54,473 nucleotides of DNA from Streptomyces yangpuensis (GTDB lineage Bacteria > Actinomycetota > Actinomycetes > Streptomycetales > Streptomycetaceae): positions 168,982 to 223,454 of the forward strand of contig NZ_LBMK01000008.1 of the NCBI RefSeq assembly GCF_001005295.1. The letters are read 5' to 3'. The notes under the pieces were generated by a model that saw only the letters and a list, made by a program, of their open reading frames with translations, made no database searches and was not told the origin of the DNA. The position numbers and the translations under genes are program-made. Positions 7,525 to 15,737 of the stretch are shown piece by piece. How positions within the stretch are numbered: position 1 is the first letter of the stretch; every line of letters begins with the position of its first letter.

Positions 7525-8655
7525 ATGTCGCAGAACACGGGGTGGGCACAGCACCCGGGACAGCCGGTGCCGCCATGGGGAGGCGGCTGGGTGCCGCCGT
7601 CGGCGCCGACACCGGGCGTCATACCGCTTCAACCGCTCAGCGTGGGCGACATACTCGGCGGGGCGTTCTCTGCCTTCCGTCAGTACTGGAAGCCCCTGGT
7701 CGGCATCATGTTCGCCGTACAGGCCATGGGGATCCTGCTGGTGGCCGCCGCGACCGGCATCGCCGTCGCGGTCGCGCACGACCGGCTGACCAACGTCTTC
7801 GACCTCGGGCCGGGCGAGAGCGCCGCCGACGAGGACGTGATGGGCCTGCTCCTCGCCTTCGTACCGGTCGGAGTGCTCCTGCTGGTCACGGTGACCGTGG
7901 GCGCGGGGCTGATCAGCGCACTGGGCCCGGCCGTGGTCCAGGAGGCCGTGCTCGGCCGTTCCACGACGTTCGGTGCGATGTGGCGCCGCTGCTGGTCCCG
8001 GCTGCCCGCGGTGCTCGGCACCGTACTGCTCGCCGGGCTGATCGCGGGCGCGCCGATGCTCCTCGTCTACGCGGTCGGCATCCCGCTGGTCATCATGTCC
8101 GTCGACGGATCCGGCCCGCCAGCCGCCCTGTTCCTGGTGCTCCTGGCCGTCCTGTTCTGCCTGCCCGTAACGGTCTGGCTGGCCACGCGCCTCAGCCTGG
8201 CGCCCGCCGCCGCGGTGTGCGAGGGGCTCGGTACCGTCGCCGCGCTGCGGCGCTCCTCCCGCCTGGTCAAGGACGGCTGGTGGCGCGTGTTCGGCATCAC
8301 CATGCTGGGATACCTCGTGGCGGGGGCCGTGGGCTACGCCATCCAGATGCCCTTCGGCTTCGTCGGCATGGCCGCGTTCCTGCCGAGCGTGATGCAGTCG
8401 GGCGAAGGGGACCCGGATCCGGAGGTGGCGGTCGTCGGACTCGGCGTGTACGTGCTCTGCATCCTCGCCGGCGTCCTGGTCAGCGGGCTCTTCCAGTTCG
8501 GCTTCCCGCCGCTGGTCACCGCGCTGCTCTACGTCGACCTGCGGATACGCAAGGAGAACCTCGCGGAGTCCCTGATCGCCGCAGCGGTCCCGGCCTCGGC
8601 CCCGGCCGGCCCCACCCCGCCGCCGGCCGCCGCCCCGGCCCCTGACCAGACCTGA
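7525..8655 (+). CDS. Multi-pass membrane protein with GPDPase membrane-domain similarity
   Basis: A 376-residue protein whose ATG follows GAGGGGGA by nine bases. A short Pro/Gly/Trp-rich cytoplasmic head precedes PLSVGDILGGAFSAFRQYWKPL, the amphipathic start typical of proteins carrying the glycerophosphoryl-diester-phosphodiesterase membrane domain without its catalytic part. Six or more hydrophobic segments follow, with the soluble RRSSRLVKDGWWRVFG motif (about 255-270) and the C-terminal YVDLRIRKENLAESL segment before a Pro/Ala tail. Members are found throughout Streptomyces; no activity is known. It is divergent from the kinase gene, and the shared upstream region may couple their expression. 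Confidence 0.78.
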   Translation: MSQNTGWAQHPGQPVPPWGGGWVPPSAPTPGVIPLQPLSVGDILGGAFSAFRQYWKPLVGIMFAVQAMGILLVAAATGIAVAVAHDRLTNVFDLGPGESAADEDVMGLLLAFVPVGVLLLVTVTVGAGLISALGPAVVQEAVLGRSTTFGAMWRRCWSRLPAVLGTVLLAGLIAGAPMLLVYAVGIPLVIMSVDGSGPPAALFLVLLAVLFCLPVTVWLATRLSLAPAAAVCEGLGTVAALRRSSRLVKDGWWRVFGITMLGYLVAGAVGYAIQMPFGFVGMAAFLPSVMQSGEGDPDPEVAVVGLGVYVLCILAGVLVSGLFQFGFPPLVTALLYVDLRIRKENLAESLIAAAVPASAPAGPTPPPAAAPAPDQT

Positions 8656-8691
8656 CCTGACCTGACAGACCCTGCTCCGCAGGCAGGATGA

Positions 8692-8717
8692 CCGCCCCGG
8701 CCCACCGGCCGGGGCGG
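8692..8717 (+). terminator. Intrinsic-type terminator, 11-bp stem
   Basis: The arms CCGCCCCGGCC (8692-8702) and 8707-8717 are perfect, with loop CACC, and are followed by GTAAAAC. It lies 36 bp after the membrane-protein stop codon. Confidence 0.8.
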
Positions 8718-9034
8718 CGTAAAACATCGAACACATAAGGCCTCACCCTGTCTTTCCAGGGTCACTTCCTGAAGTCTGAAGCCGATAGCCCGACCGCGGG
8801 CGTCGACAGGATCAAGCGCGGGGGTCCGGCGGCATCGCCAGTACAACGACGGCAGCTTTTTTCGTCAACACTTTTCACAAGGATTGAAGAAACCCCGAGT
8901 TCACAGCCCTGCCGCGCATCTGACGCACTGTCCGGTCTTCGTTTCGTGAACGCAGGAGCCCTTGACGGGCTTTCCGGCGAGCAGTTCACTCACGCTTCGA
9001 TCCCCCCGGATCCACGACGTCAGGAGCACTTCGC
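8718..9034 (+). promoter_or_regulatory. Leader region upstream of the F5/8 beta-helix gene
   Basis: About 317 bp without a gene. The stretch at 8855-8895 (CTTTTTTCGTCAACACTTTTCACAAG, here noted by position) is the most AT-rich spot nearby and is the best place for a promoter, though I cannot assign exact hexamers. A CAGGAG ribosome binding site (about 9020) precedes the ATG at 9035. No riboswitch-like structure is evident. Confidence 0.4.
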
Positions 9035-11215
9035 ATGCCCCTCACCCCCACAGGCCGCACGCGTCTCCCGCGCCCCGGGCCCTCCCTCGCGGTGACTCTC
9101 GCCGCCGCACTCGTCGCCGCCCTCCTCGTGCTGCTGCCCGGCAGCACCACCGCCCAGGCGGCGCCCGTCCTGCTCTCGCAGGGCAGGCCCGCCACCGCCT
9201 CCAGCACCGAGGGCGCCGGCACCCCCGCCTCGGCCGCCGTCGACGGCGACAACGGCACCCGCTGGTCCAGCCAGTTCGCCGACCCCCAGTGGATACAGGT
9301 CGACCTCGGCTCCACCGCCCGGCTCAGTCAGGTGGTGCTCCGCTGGGAGACCGCCCACGCGCGCGCCTACCGGATCGAGCTGTCCGAGAACGGCACCGAC
9401 TGGACCACCGCCTACTCCACCAGCGCCGGGCCCGGCGGCGTGCAGACCCTCGACATCACCGGCACCGCCCGCCATGTGCGGGTGTACGGCACCCAGCGCG
9501 CCACCGCCTGGGGCTACTCGCTCTGGGAGTTCCAGGTGTACGGGACCACGGACACCGGGCCGGCCCTCCCCGGCGGCGGAGACCTCGGCCCCAACGTGAT
9601 CGTCTTCGACCCCTCCACCCCCGGCATCCAGGCCAGGCTCGACCAGGTCTTCCAGCTGCAGGAGTCCGCGCAGTTCGGGTCCGGCCGCTACCAGTTCCTC
9701 TTCAAGCCCGGCACCTACCACGGCCTGAACGCCCAGATCGGCTTCTACACCGCCATCTCCGGCCTCGGGCTGAGCCCCGACGACACCACCATCAACGGTG
9801 ACGTGACCGTCGACGCGGGCTGGTTCAACGGCAACGCCACCCAGAACTTCTGGCGCTCCGCCGAGAACCTCGCCCTCAACCCCGTCAACGGCACCGACCG
9901 CTGGGCCGTCTCCCAGGCCGCGCCGTTCCGCCGGATGCACGTCAAGGGCGGCCTCAACCTCGCGCCGAACGGCTACGGATGGGCCTCCGGCGGCTACATC
10001 GCCGACTCCAGGATCGACGGCCAGGTGGGCAACTACTCGCAGCAGCAGTGGTACACCCGCGACAGCTCGATCGGCGGCTGGTCCAACGGTGTCTGGAACC
10101 AGGTCTTCTCCGGCACCCAGGGCGCACCGGCCCAGGGCTTCCCGAACCCGCCGTACACCACCCTCGACACCACCCCGGTCTCCCGCGAGAAGCCCTTCCT
10201 GTACCTCGACGGCAACGACTACAAGGTGTTCGTGCCCGCCAAGCGGGTCAACGCGCGCGGCACCTCCTGGGGCAACGGCGCCGCCCCGCTGGGCAGTTCC
10301 GTCCCGCTCAGCCAGTTCTACGTGGTCAAGCCGGGCGCGAGCGCCACGACGATCAACCGGGCGCTGGCCCAGGGCCTGCACCTGCTGTTCACCCCCGGCG
10401 TCTACCACGTCGACCGGACCATCGAGGTGAACCGGCCCGGCACGGTGGTCCTGGGCCTCGGACTCGCCACCATCATCCCGGACAACGGGGTGACCGCCAT
10501 GAAGGTCGGGGACGTCGACGGGGTGCGGCTGGCCGGCTTCCTGATCGACGCCGGTCCCGTCAACTCGCCCTCGCTGCTGGAGATCGGTCCCGCCGGAACC
10601 ACCACCGACCATGCCGCCGACCCGACCACCGTGCAGGATGTCTTCATCCGCGTCGGCGGGGCCGGCCCGGGCAGGGCCACGGTCGGCATGGTCGTCAACA
10701 ACCACGACACGATCGTCGACCACACCTGGATCTGGCGGGCCGACCACGGCGACGGGGTCGGCTGGGAGACCAACCGCTCCGACTACGGCTTCCGCGTCAA
10801 CGGCGACGACGTACTCGCCACCGGCCTGTTCGTGGAGCACTTCAACAAGTACGACGTGCAGTGGAACGGCGAACGCGGCCGGACGATCTTCTTCCAGAAC
10901 GAGAAGGCGTACGACGCGCCCAACCAGGCGGCGATCCAGAACGGCTCGATCAAGGGCTACGCGGCCTACCAGGTGGCCGACTCGGTCGAGGTCCACGAGG
11001 GATGGGGACTGGGCAGCTACTGCTACTACAACGTCGATCCGGCCATCCGTCAGGAACACGGTTTCCAGGCCCCGGTCAAGCCGGGCGTGAAGTTCCACGA
11101 CCTGCTGGTGGTCTCGCTTGGCGGCAACGGCCAGTACGAGCATGTGATCAACAGTATCGGCGCCCCGACCTCGGGCACCTCGACCGTCCCCTCCACCCTT
11201 CTCTCCTTCCCCTGA
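9035..11215 (+). CDS. Secreted F5/8-type (discoidin) and beta-helix glycan-active protein
   Basis: A 726-residue exported protein. The signal peptide ends at TTAQAAP. Residues about 45-180 form an F5/8-type C (discoidin, CBM32-like) domain: GRPATASSTEGAGTPASAAV, DGDNGTRWSS, WIQVDLGS and YGTQRATAWGYSLWEFQVYG. The remainder is a repetitive right-handed beta-helix domain with GRYQFLFKPGTYH, HLLFTPGVYHVDRTIEVNR and VVNNHDTIVDHTWIWRAD segments, resembling the two-helix architecture of GH55-type beta-1,3-glucanases. Close relatives are often mis-annotated as adenylyl cyclase. No catalytic residue can be assigned safely. The convergent GH1 beta-glucosidase supports a role in extracellular glucan attack, which is inference. 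Confidence 0.8.
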   Translation: MPLTPTGRTRLPRPGPSLAVTLAAALVAALLVLLPGSTTAQAAPVLLSQGRPATASSTEGAGTPASAAVDGDNGTRWSSQFADPQWIQVDLGSTARLSQVVLRWETAHARAYRIELSENGTDWTTAYSTSAGPGGVQTLDITGTARHVRVYGTQRATAWGYSLWEFQVYGTTDTGPALPGGGDLGPNVIVFDPSTPGIQARLDQVFQLQESAQFGSGRYQFLFKPGTYHGLNAQIGFYTAISGLGLSPDDTTINGDVTVDAGWFNGNATQNFWRSAENLALNPVNGTDRWAVSQAAPFRRMHVKGGLNLAPNGYGWASGGYIADSRIDGQVGNYSQQQWYTRDSSIGGWSNGVWNQVFSGTQGAPAQGFPNPPYTTLDTTPVSREKPFLYLDGNDYKVFVPAKRVNARGTSWGNGAAPLGSSVPLSQFYVVKPGASATTINRALAQGLHLLFTPGVYHVDRTIEVNRPGTVVLGLGLATIIPDNGVTAMKVGDVDGVRLAGFLIDAGPVNSPSLLEIGPAGTTTDHAADPTTVQDVFIRVGGAGPGRATVGMVVNNHDTIVDHTWIWRADHGDGVGWETNRSDYGFRVNGDDVLATGLFVEHFNKYDVQWNGERGRTIFFQNEKAYDAPNQAAIQNGSIKGYAAYQVADSVEVHEGWGLGSYCYYNVDPAIRQEHGFQAPVKPGVKFHDLLVVSLGGNGQYEHVINSIGAPTSGTSTVPSTLLSFP

Positions 11216-11235
11216 CCCTCGTCGGCCCACGGACT

Positions 11236-11259
11236 GCGGGGCGGCACCAGCCGCCCCGC
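11236..11259. terminator. Bidirectional terminator, 10-bp stem
   Basis: The perfect arms GCGGGGCGGC (11236-11245) and GCCGCCCCGC (11250-11259) enclose the loop ACCA between the convergent F5/8 and GH1 genes. Confidence 0.75.
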
Positions 11260-11283
11260 GGTACCCGCGTCACGCCGCCCCGG

Positions 11284-12663
11284 TCAGCGGTCCCGGTGGG
11301 CGGCGATGATCCCGGCGTACCGGCGGCCGCTCGACTTGACCGTGCGCCGCTGGGTGGCGTAGTCGACGTGGACCAGGCCGAAGCGCTTGTCGTAGCCGTA
11401 GGCCCATTCGAAGTTGTCCAGCAGGGACCAGGCGTAGTACCCGGCGACGGGCGCGCCCCTGCGGGCGGCACGGGCGCAGGCGGCGAGGTGGGCGGTGAGG
11501 TAGGCGGCCCGCTCGGGGTCGTGGACGGTGCCGTCGGAGGCGACGGTGTCGGGGTAGGCGGAGCCGTTCTCGGTGATGTGGACGGGCCCGGCTCCGTACT
11601 CCAGGTGCAGGCGCATGATCAGGGTCTCCAGACCGCCGGCGTCGACCTCCCAGTCCATGCCGGTGCGCCGGACCCCGGGGCGGGCCACCTGACGGGCGTA
11701 CGGAGCGGGGCCGTCCGGGTCGGCGGTGACGACCTGCGGGAAGTAGTAGTTGAGCCCGATCCAGTCCAGGTGAGCGGCGATGACGTCGAGGTCGCCCGCC
11801 CGCTCGGGGAGGCCGACCCGGTAGACCTCGCGCATGTCGGCGGGGAACCCCCGGCCGTGGACCGGGTCGAGCCACCAGCGGTTGACGTGCCCGTCCATGC
11901 GCCGGGCGGCATCGAGGTCGGCGTCCCTGGGGGTGGCGGGCTCGACGGTGGAGAGGTTGTTGACGATGCCGATCCGGGCGCCCGGAGCCGCCGCGCGGAC
12001 GGCGCCGGAGGCGAGGCCGTGGCCGAGCAGGAGGTGGTAGGAGGCGCGTACGGCGGCGGCCAGATCGGTCAGGCCGGGAGCCATCCGGCCCTCCAGGTGC
12101 CCGATCCAGGCGGAGCACAGCGGCTCGTTGAGGGTGGCCCACTGGGTGACGCGGTCGCCGAGGCGGGCGGCTACGAGCCCCGCGTACGCGGCGAAGTGCT
12201 CGGCGGTGTCGCGCACCGGCCAGCCCCCGCGGTCCTGCAGGACCTGCGGCAGGTCCCAGTGGTAGAGGGTGACGGAGGGCTGGATGCCGGCCGCGAGGAG
12301 GCCGTCGACGAGGCGGTCGTAGAAGTCCAGCCCCTTGGCGTTGACCGGGCCGTCACCGCCGGGGACGACGCGCGGCCAGGCTACGGAGAGCCGGTAGGCG
12401 TTGGTGCCCAGCTCCCGCATCAGGGCGATGTCCTCGGGCCAGCGGTGGTAGTGGTCGCAGGCGGTGTCGCCGGTGTGGCCGCCGTCGACGGCTCCGGGCA
12501 CGCGGGAGAAGGTGTCCCAGATGGAGGGAGACCGGCCGTCCTCGGCGACGGCGCCCTCGATCTGGTAGGCGGAGGTGGCGGTGCCCCAGAGGAAGTCGCG
12601 GGGCAGCGCGCCCACGTCGACGGCGTCCCCGCCGGTCGTGGGAAGGCTTTCAGGGAGGGTCAT
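11284..12663 (-). CDS. GH1 beta-glucosidase
   Basis: A 459-residue cytoplasmic family 1 glycoside hydrolase of normal length. It has the entry motif FLWGTATSAYQIEGA (24-38), the acid/base glutamate E180 in TLNEP and the nucleophile E365 in ITENG. The aglycone and glycone site motifs YHWDLP (134-139), WIGLNYY and the terminal WSLLDNFEWAYGY are also present. It should release glucose from short beta-glucosides such as cellobiose or laminaribiose after uptake. Its ATG overlaps, in ATGA, the stop codon of a truncated permease remnant, so it was once the last gene of an uptake operon. A candidate promoter (TTTCAC, 17 bp, CTAAAT) overlaps a palindrome likely bound by the divergent ROK repressor. 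Confidence 0.93.
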   Translation of the reverse strand: MTLPESLPTTGGDAVDVGALPRDFLWGTATSAYQIEGAVAEDGRSPSIWDTFSRVPGAVDGGHTGDTACDHYHRWPEDIALMRELGTNAYRLSVAWPRVVPGGDGPVNAKGLDFYDRLVDGLLAAGIQPSVTLYHWDLPQVLQDRGGWPVRDTAEHFAAYAGLVAARLGDRVTQWATLNEPLCSAWIGHLEGRMAPGLTDLAAAVRASYHLLLGHGLASGAVRAAAPGARIGIVNNLSTVEPATPRDADLDAARRMDGHVNRWWLDPVHGRGFPADMREVYRVGLPERAGDLDVIAAHLDWIGLNYYFPQVVTADPDGPAPYARQVARPGVRRTGMDWEVDAGGLETLIMRLHLEYGAGPVHITENGSAYPDTVASDGTVHDPERAAYLTAHLAACARAARRGAPVAGYYAWSLLDNFEWAYGYDKRFGLVHVDYATQRRTVKSSGRRYAGIIAAHRDR

Positions 12664-12713
12664 GTGACGGCTCCTGCCGTGAGTCCGGCCACCAGGTACT
12701 TCTGCAGAAGGAA
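12660..12713 (-). pseudogene. Remnant C-terminus of a sugar ABC permease (MalG type)
   Basis: Read on the minus strand in the frame that ends in the TGA overlapping the GH1 start, the sequence encodes FLLQKYLVAGLTAGAVT and stop. That string is the characteristic C-terminal end of MalG-family carbohydrate ABC permeases in Streptomyces (F-x-x-Q-x-x-x-V-x-G-L-T-A-G-A-V). Upstream of it the frame meets unrelated residues and a TAA within eight codons, and the ROK promoter region begins. I infer that the transporter genes were deleted and left only these codons. The match is short, so confidence is moderate. Confidence 0.55.
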
Positions 12714-12736
12714 TGTTCGGCGGGGTTGGTCCAGGC

Positions 12737-12759
12737 CTTAATTTAGAACGTGAGTTAAG
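12737..12759. promoter_or_regulatory. Candidate ROK operator (AT-rich palindrome)
   Basis: An imperfect 23-bp dyad with outer arms CTTAA (12737-12741) and TTAAG (12755-12759), the most AT-rich point between the divergent GH1 and ROK genes. It overlaps the -10-proximal half of the candidate GH1 promoter (TTTCAC at 12769-12764, CTAAAT at 12746-12741, minus strand). ROK repressors bind AT-rich palindromes of this size, so autoregulation and GH1 repression are inferred. Confidence 0.55.
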
Positions 12760-12842
12760 CGGTGTGAAAGGGTCGCGTCAAGGGGTGGGGCAGGGGTATG
12801 TTGCGAGCGGAGTCACGCGGACGTGACGGTGGAAGGGGCCAG

Positions 12843-14147
12843 ATGACCACAGGGCGTGGCGGACGCACGGTACGGGACCTGCGGCGCGGCAATCGCAGTG
12901 CCGTGCTGCAGCGGCTGTACTTCGGGGGCCCGATGAGCCGCCAGGAACTCGGGCCGGTCACCGGGCTGAGCTCCGGGTCGGTCAGCAACGTCGTCGGCGA
13001 ACTCGTCGCGGACGGGCTGTTGGAGGAGGCCGGGATCGTCGACTCCGACGGTGGCAGGCCCCGCACCCTGCTGCGCGTCCGCCCCGGCAGCGCGTACATG
13101 ATCGGCGTCGACGTCGGCGAGACCCGGGTCCGCGTCGAGCTGTTCGACCTCGCCCTGACCGAACTCGCCCGTACCGAGATACCGTTGCTGCCCCGCGGCT
13201 GCTACGACGTCGGCCCGGTCGTCGACCATGTCGCGGCCGGAATCGCCACCGTGCTGGCCGACGCGGGTGTCGGCGCGGACCGGCTGCTGGGCGTCGGCGT
13301 CGGCGTACCCGGCATCGTCGACCACGACGCGCCCGGCGGATCCGTGGTGCACGGCCAGACCATCGGCTGGGACGCGGTCCCCCTGGAGCGGCTGCTGCGG
13401 GCCACCGCGGCGCTGCCCGCGGAGGTCCCGTACCTCATCGACAACGGCGCGCGGACCCTGGGCCAGGCGGAGATGTGGTTCGGCGCCGGGCGGGGCGCCA
13501 GGAACGCGGTCGTCGTGCTCTTCGGCTCCGGCGTCGGCGCGAGCCTGATCACCGACGGCTCACCGGACGGCGGAACCACCGGAGGCACACCACTGGAATG
13601 GGGCCACCTGACCGTCTCGGTGCGCGGCCGGCGCTGCCGCTGCGGCGCGCTCGGCTGTCTGGAGGCCTATACGGGCGCGGAGGCGCTGCTGGCCCGGTGG
13701 GCCGAGCGCGGCGGCGGCCCCGCGCGGCCCGGGGCCGTGGACGAGGAGGCGGCGCTCTGCGCACTGCTCGCGGCGGCGCGCGCGGCGGACCCGGTGGCCG
13801 TCGACCTCCTGGAGGAGACGGCGGAGTACCTGGGTGCGGGCCTGTCGGACCTGGTCAACCTGTTCCAGCCGGAGCGGATCCTGATCGGCGGCTGGGCGGG
13901 GCTGCTGCTCGGCCCGTACCTCCTGCCCTCGGTCCGGGACTACGTGAGCCGCTACTCCCTGCGCCACCCGGCCGGACGGGTCACGGTGGGCCTCGGCGCG
14001 CTGGGAACGGACGCGGTCACGGTCGGCGCGGCCACGCTCCCGCTGTCCGCCTTCTTCGCCGCCGGCGGCCGCCGCGCCGCCCCGGAGCCCGTCGCCGAAC
14101 CCCCGGCCTGGCGCACCGCGCTGTCCACCCGGGCCGGCGGAGCCTGA
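12843..14147 (+). CDS. ROK-family transcriptional regulator
   Basis: A 434-residue repressor of the NagC/XylR type. The winged helix-turn-helix is at about 10-65 (TVRDLRRGNRSAVLQRLYF, MSRQELGPVTGLSSGSVSNV). A ROK sugar-kinase-like domain follows, with IGVDVGETRVRVELFD, the GVGVPGIVDHD segment and the zinc site of the form CRCGALGCLEAY (about 276-287). The GH1 gene is divergent, so the effector is probably a glucose-containing oligosaccharide. I prefer the ATG at 12843 (GGAAGGGG upstream; the protein then starts TTGRGGRTVRDLRRGNR as in relatives) over an ATG 15 codons earlier. Confidence 0.88.
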   Translation: MTTGRGGRTVRDLRRGNRSAVLQRLYFGGPMSRQELGPVTGLSSGSVSNVVGELVADGLLEEAGIVDSDGGRPRTLLRVRPGSAYMIGVDVGETRVRVELFDLALTELARTEIPLLPRGCYDVGPVVDHVAAGIATVLADAGVGADRLLGVGVGVPGIVDHDAPGGSVVHGQTIGWDAVPLERLLRATAALPAEVPYLIDNGARTLGQAEMWFGAGRGARNAVVVLFGSGVGASLITDGSPDGGTTGGTPLEWGHLTVSVRGRRCRCGALGCLEAYTGAEALLARWAERGGGPARPGAVDEEAALCALLAAARAADPVAVDLLEETAEYLGAGLSDLVNLFQPERILIGGWAGLLLGPYLLPSVRDYVSRYSLRHPAGRVTVGLGALGTDAVTVGAATLPLSAFFAAGGRRAAPEPVAEPPAWRTALSTRAGGA

Positions 14148-14220
14148 GGGCGAGACCCCTCCTGGACCCGGCCGGGCGCGACGCCACGCGCGCACGGCCG
14201 ATCGAGGGGACAATTGCCCC

Positions 14221-15051
14221 ATGGCTGACACAGGGCTGTCGTCTGAGGGTGCCGGATCCCCGGGCGAGGGGCGCTACGGCGAGCGGGTCTTCCGGCCGGA
14301 CCAGGGCGGCGAGGGCGACCGGATCGACCTCGGAGCCCTCACCTACGACGACACCACCATGACCCGGCTGCGCGCGCTCGGGGTGGGGCCCGGCTGGACC
14401 TGCCTGGACGTGGGGGCGGGCACGGGCACGATCGCCCGCCGCCTGCTGGCGGAGGCCGGCGTCGCGGAGGTCCTCGCCGTGGACCGCGACGTCCGGTTCC
14501 TCGCCGCGCGGCCCGTGACCGGACTGACCGTGCTCCAGGCGGACGTCACCGCCGACGACTTCGCCCCGGGCCCCTTCCGGCTCGTCCACGCCCGGTTCGT
14601 GCTCATGCACCTGCCCTCCCCGCAGCGCATGGTCGCCGCACTGAGCCGGCTCCTCGCCCCCGGCGGCGTACTGGTCGTCAGCGACGCCGTCGACCTGACC
14701 ACGGAATCCGCGCCCGGCACGCCGTACACCCGCGCCATGCGGGCCATGTGGCGGGGACTGCGCGACACCATCGGTACGGACGTCTCACAGGTGCCCCGCC
14801 ACCCCGAACTGCTGCGGGCGGCCGGGCTGGAATCCGTGGCGGCCGAGATCCACGTACCGCCCCTCCTGCCGGGGAGCCCGATCAGCAGGTTCTGGGCCGA
14901 CACCTGGGAGCGGGCCCGCGCGGCCATGGTGGCGACCGGTCTCGTCGACGACGGACAACTCGACGAAGCCGTACGGTACCTGGCCTCCCCCGCCTGTACC
15001 GGCCTGTCGCCCGGCATGCTCACGGCCTGGGGCTGGAAACCGGCCTCCTAG
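14221..15051 (+). CDS. Class I SAM-dependent methyltransferase
   Basis: A 276-residue methyltransferase. Motif I is CLDVGAGTGTIARRLL (about 61-76), an acidic AVDRD ends beta 2, and LVLQADVT and FRLVHARFVLMHLPSPQRMV form motifs II/III. GGVLVVSDAVDL is the post-methyl-binding loop, and a C-terminal helical part (ISRFWADTWERARAAMVATG) completes the fold. The N-terminal RYGERVFRPDQGGEGDRIDLG resembles small-molecule methyltransferases of secondary metabolism and of housekeeping O- or C-methylation. The substrate is unknown. It stands alone downstream of the ROK gene, with a 73-bp gap and no shared operon signal. Confidence 0.8.
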   Translation: MADTGLSSEGAGSPGEGRYGERVFRPDQGGEGDRIDLGALTYDDTTMTRLRALGVGPGWTCLDVGAGTGTIARRLLAEAGVAEVLAVDRDVRFLAARPVTGLTVLQADVTADDFAPGPFRLVHARFVLMHLPSPQRMVAALSRLLAPGGVLVVSDAVDLTTESAPGTPYTRAMRAMWRGLRDTIGTDVSQVPRHPELLRAAGLESVAAEIHVPPLLPGSPISRFWADTWERARAAMVATGLVDDGQLDEAVRYLASPACTGLSPGMLTAWGWKPAS

Positions 15052-15218
15052 GCCCTGTCCGCGATCGGGTGGTGCGGGGGCATCGACGCCGGGGGCGGGG
15101 CCGCCTATGATTCCGACGCCCCATCGCACCTCGAACAGACATACCCAATACGGGAGTTGATGGCGTCCGGGACTCGTACCGGAATCCGCCGCGACACCCG
15201 ACGAGTTCGGAGGTCCTG

Positions 15219-15632
15219 TTGAGCACAGCCTTACGCAACCCGCGCAGACTGGCGGCCCTGACCATCGGCCTGGCGGCCCTCCTGGTCGCACCGGCCGGCC
15301 CGGCCCTCGCCGCCTCGCAGACCGCAACCGTCGCCGTGGCCACCGATGTTGCCGCCGCACCGGTCGTGGCCAACCCCGGTGGCCAGGTCAACCTCCAGTG
15401 GGACCCGGTCCGCCTGCAGATGACGGCCGCCGGCGGCGTGACGCCGTACACGTGGTCCGCCTCGAACCTGCACCTCGGCACGACGATCAACCCTTCGACC
15501 GGCCTGATCTCGGGCGTCGTGCGCGGCAGCGGAACCCGCACCGTCACCGTCACCGTCCGGGACGCCACCGGCGCCACCGCCTCGACCAGCTTCACCTGGC
15601 GCGTCATCCGCGACGCCTGCCCCCGCTGCTGA
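15219..15632 (+). CDS. Secreted Ig-like domain protein with TTA codon
   Basis: A 137-residue exported protein with a TTG start five bases after GGAGG. The signal peptide ends at GPALAAS, and the mature part is one putative Ig (cadherin-like) sandwich. Its hallmark is LQMTAAGGVTPYTWSASNLHLGTTINPSTGLISG followed by TRTVTVTVRDATGATASTSFTW. Two cysteines near the end (DACPRC) could form a disulfide. Codon 5 is TTA (15231-15233), the only TTA codon I found in a confident gene of the window, so translation should need the bldA tRNA and be linked to development. The protein is too small to be an enzyme and may bind cell-wall or partner proteins. Confidence 0.82.
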   Translation: MSTALRNPRRLAALTIGLAALLVAPAGPALAASQTATVAVATDVAAAPVVANPGGQVNLQWDPVRLQMTAAGGVTPYTWSASNLHLGTTINPSTGLISGVVRGSGTRTVTVTVRDATGATASTSFTWRVIRDACPRC

Positions 15633-15676
15633 CCCCGGGCCGGCCCGGCCCGCCCCTCCGCGCCCGCCCGGTCCTG

Positions 15677-15720
15677 GGCCCTGTCGTCGAACGGCCTGGC
15701 CCTGCTTCGACGGCAGGGCC
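15677..15720 (+). terminator. Hairpin terminator, 15-bp stem
   Basis: The arms 15677-15691 (GGCCCTGTCGTCGAA) and 15706-15720 pair throughout with a single G-U pair and a 14-base loop, after the Ig-like gene. The right arm reaches to within 17 bp of the next gene's GTG, so it may also act on that leader. Confidence 0.7.
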
Positions 15721-15737
15721 TCGGGCAGGATACGCAC

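Noticed and set aside
9020..11230. Long open frames opposite the F5/8 beta-helix gene
   Set aside because: A 736-codon minus-strand frame is a shadow of the real gene caused by high GC; it has no domain, start signal or codon bias.
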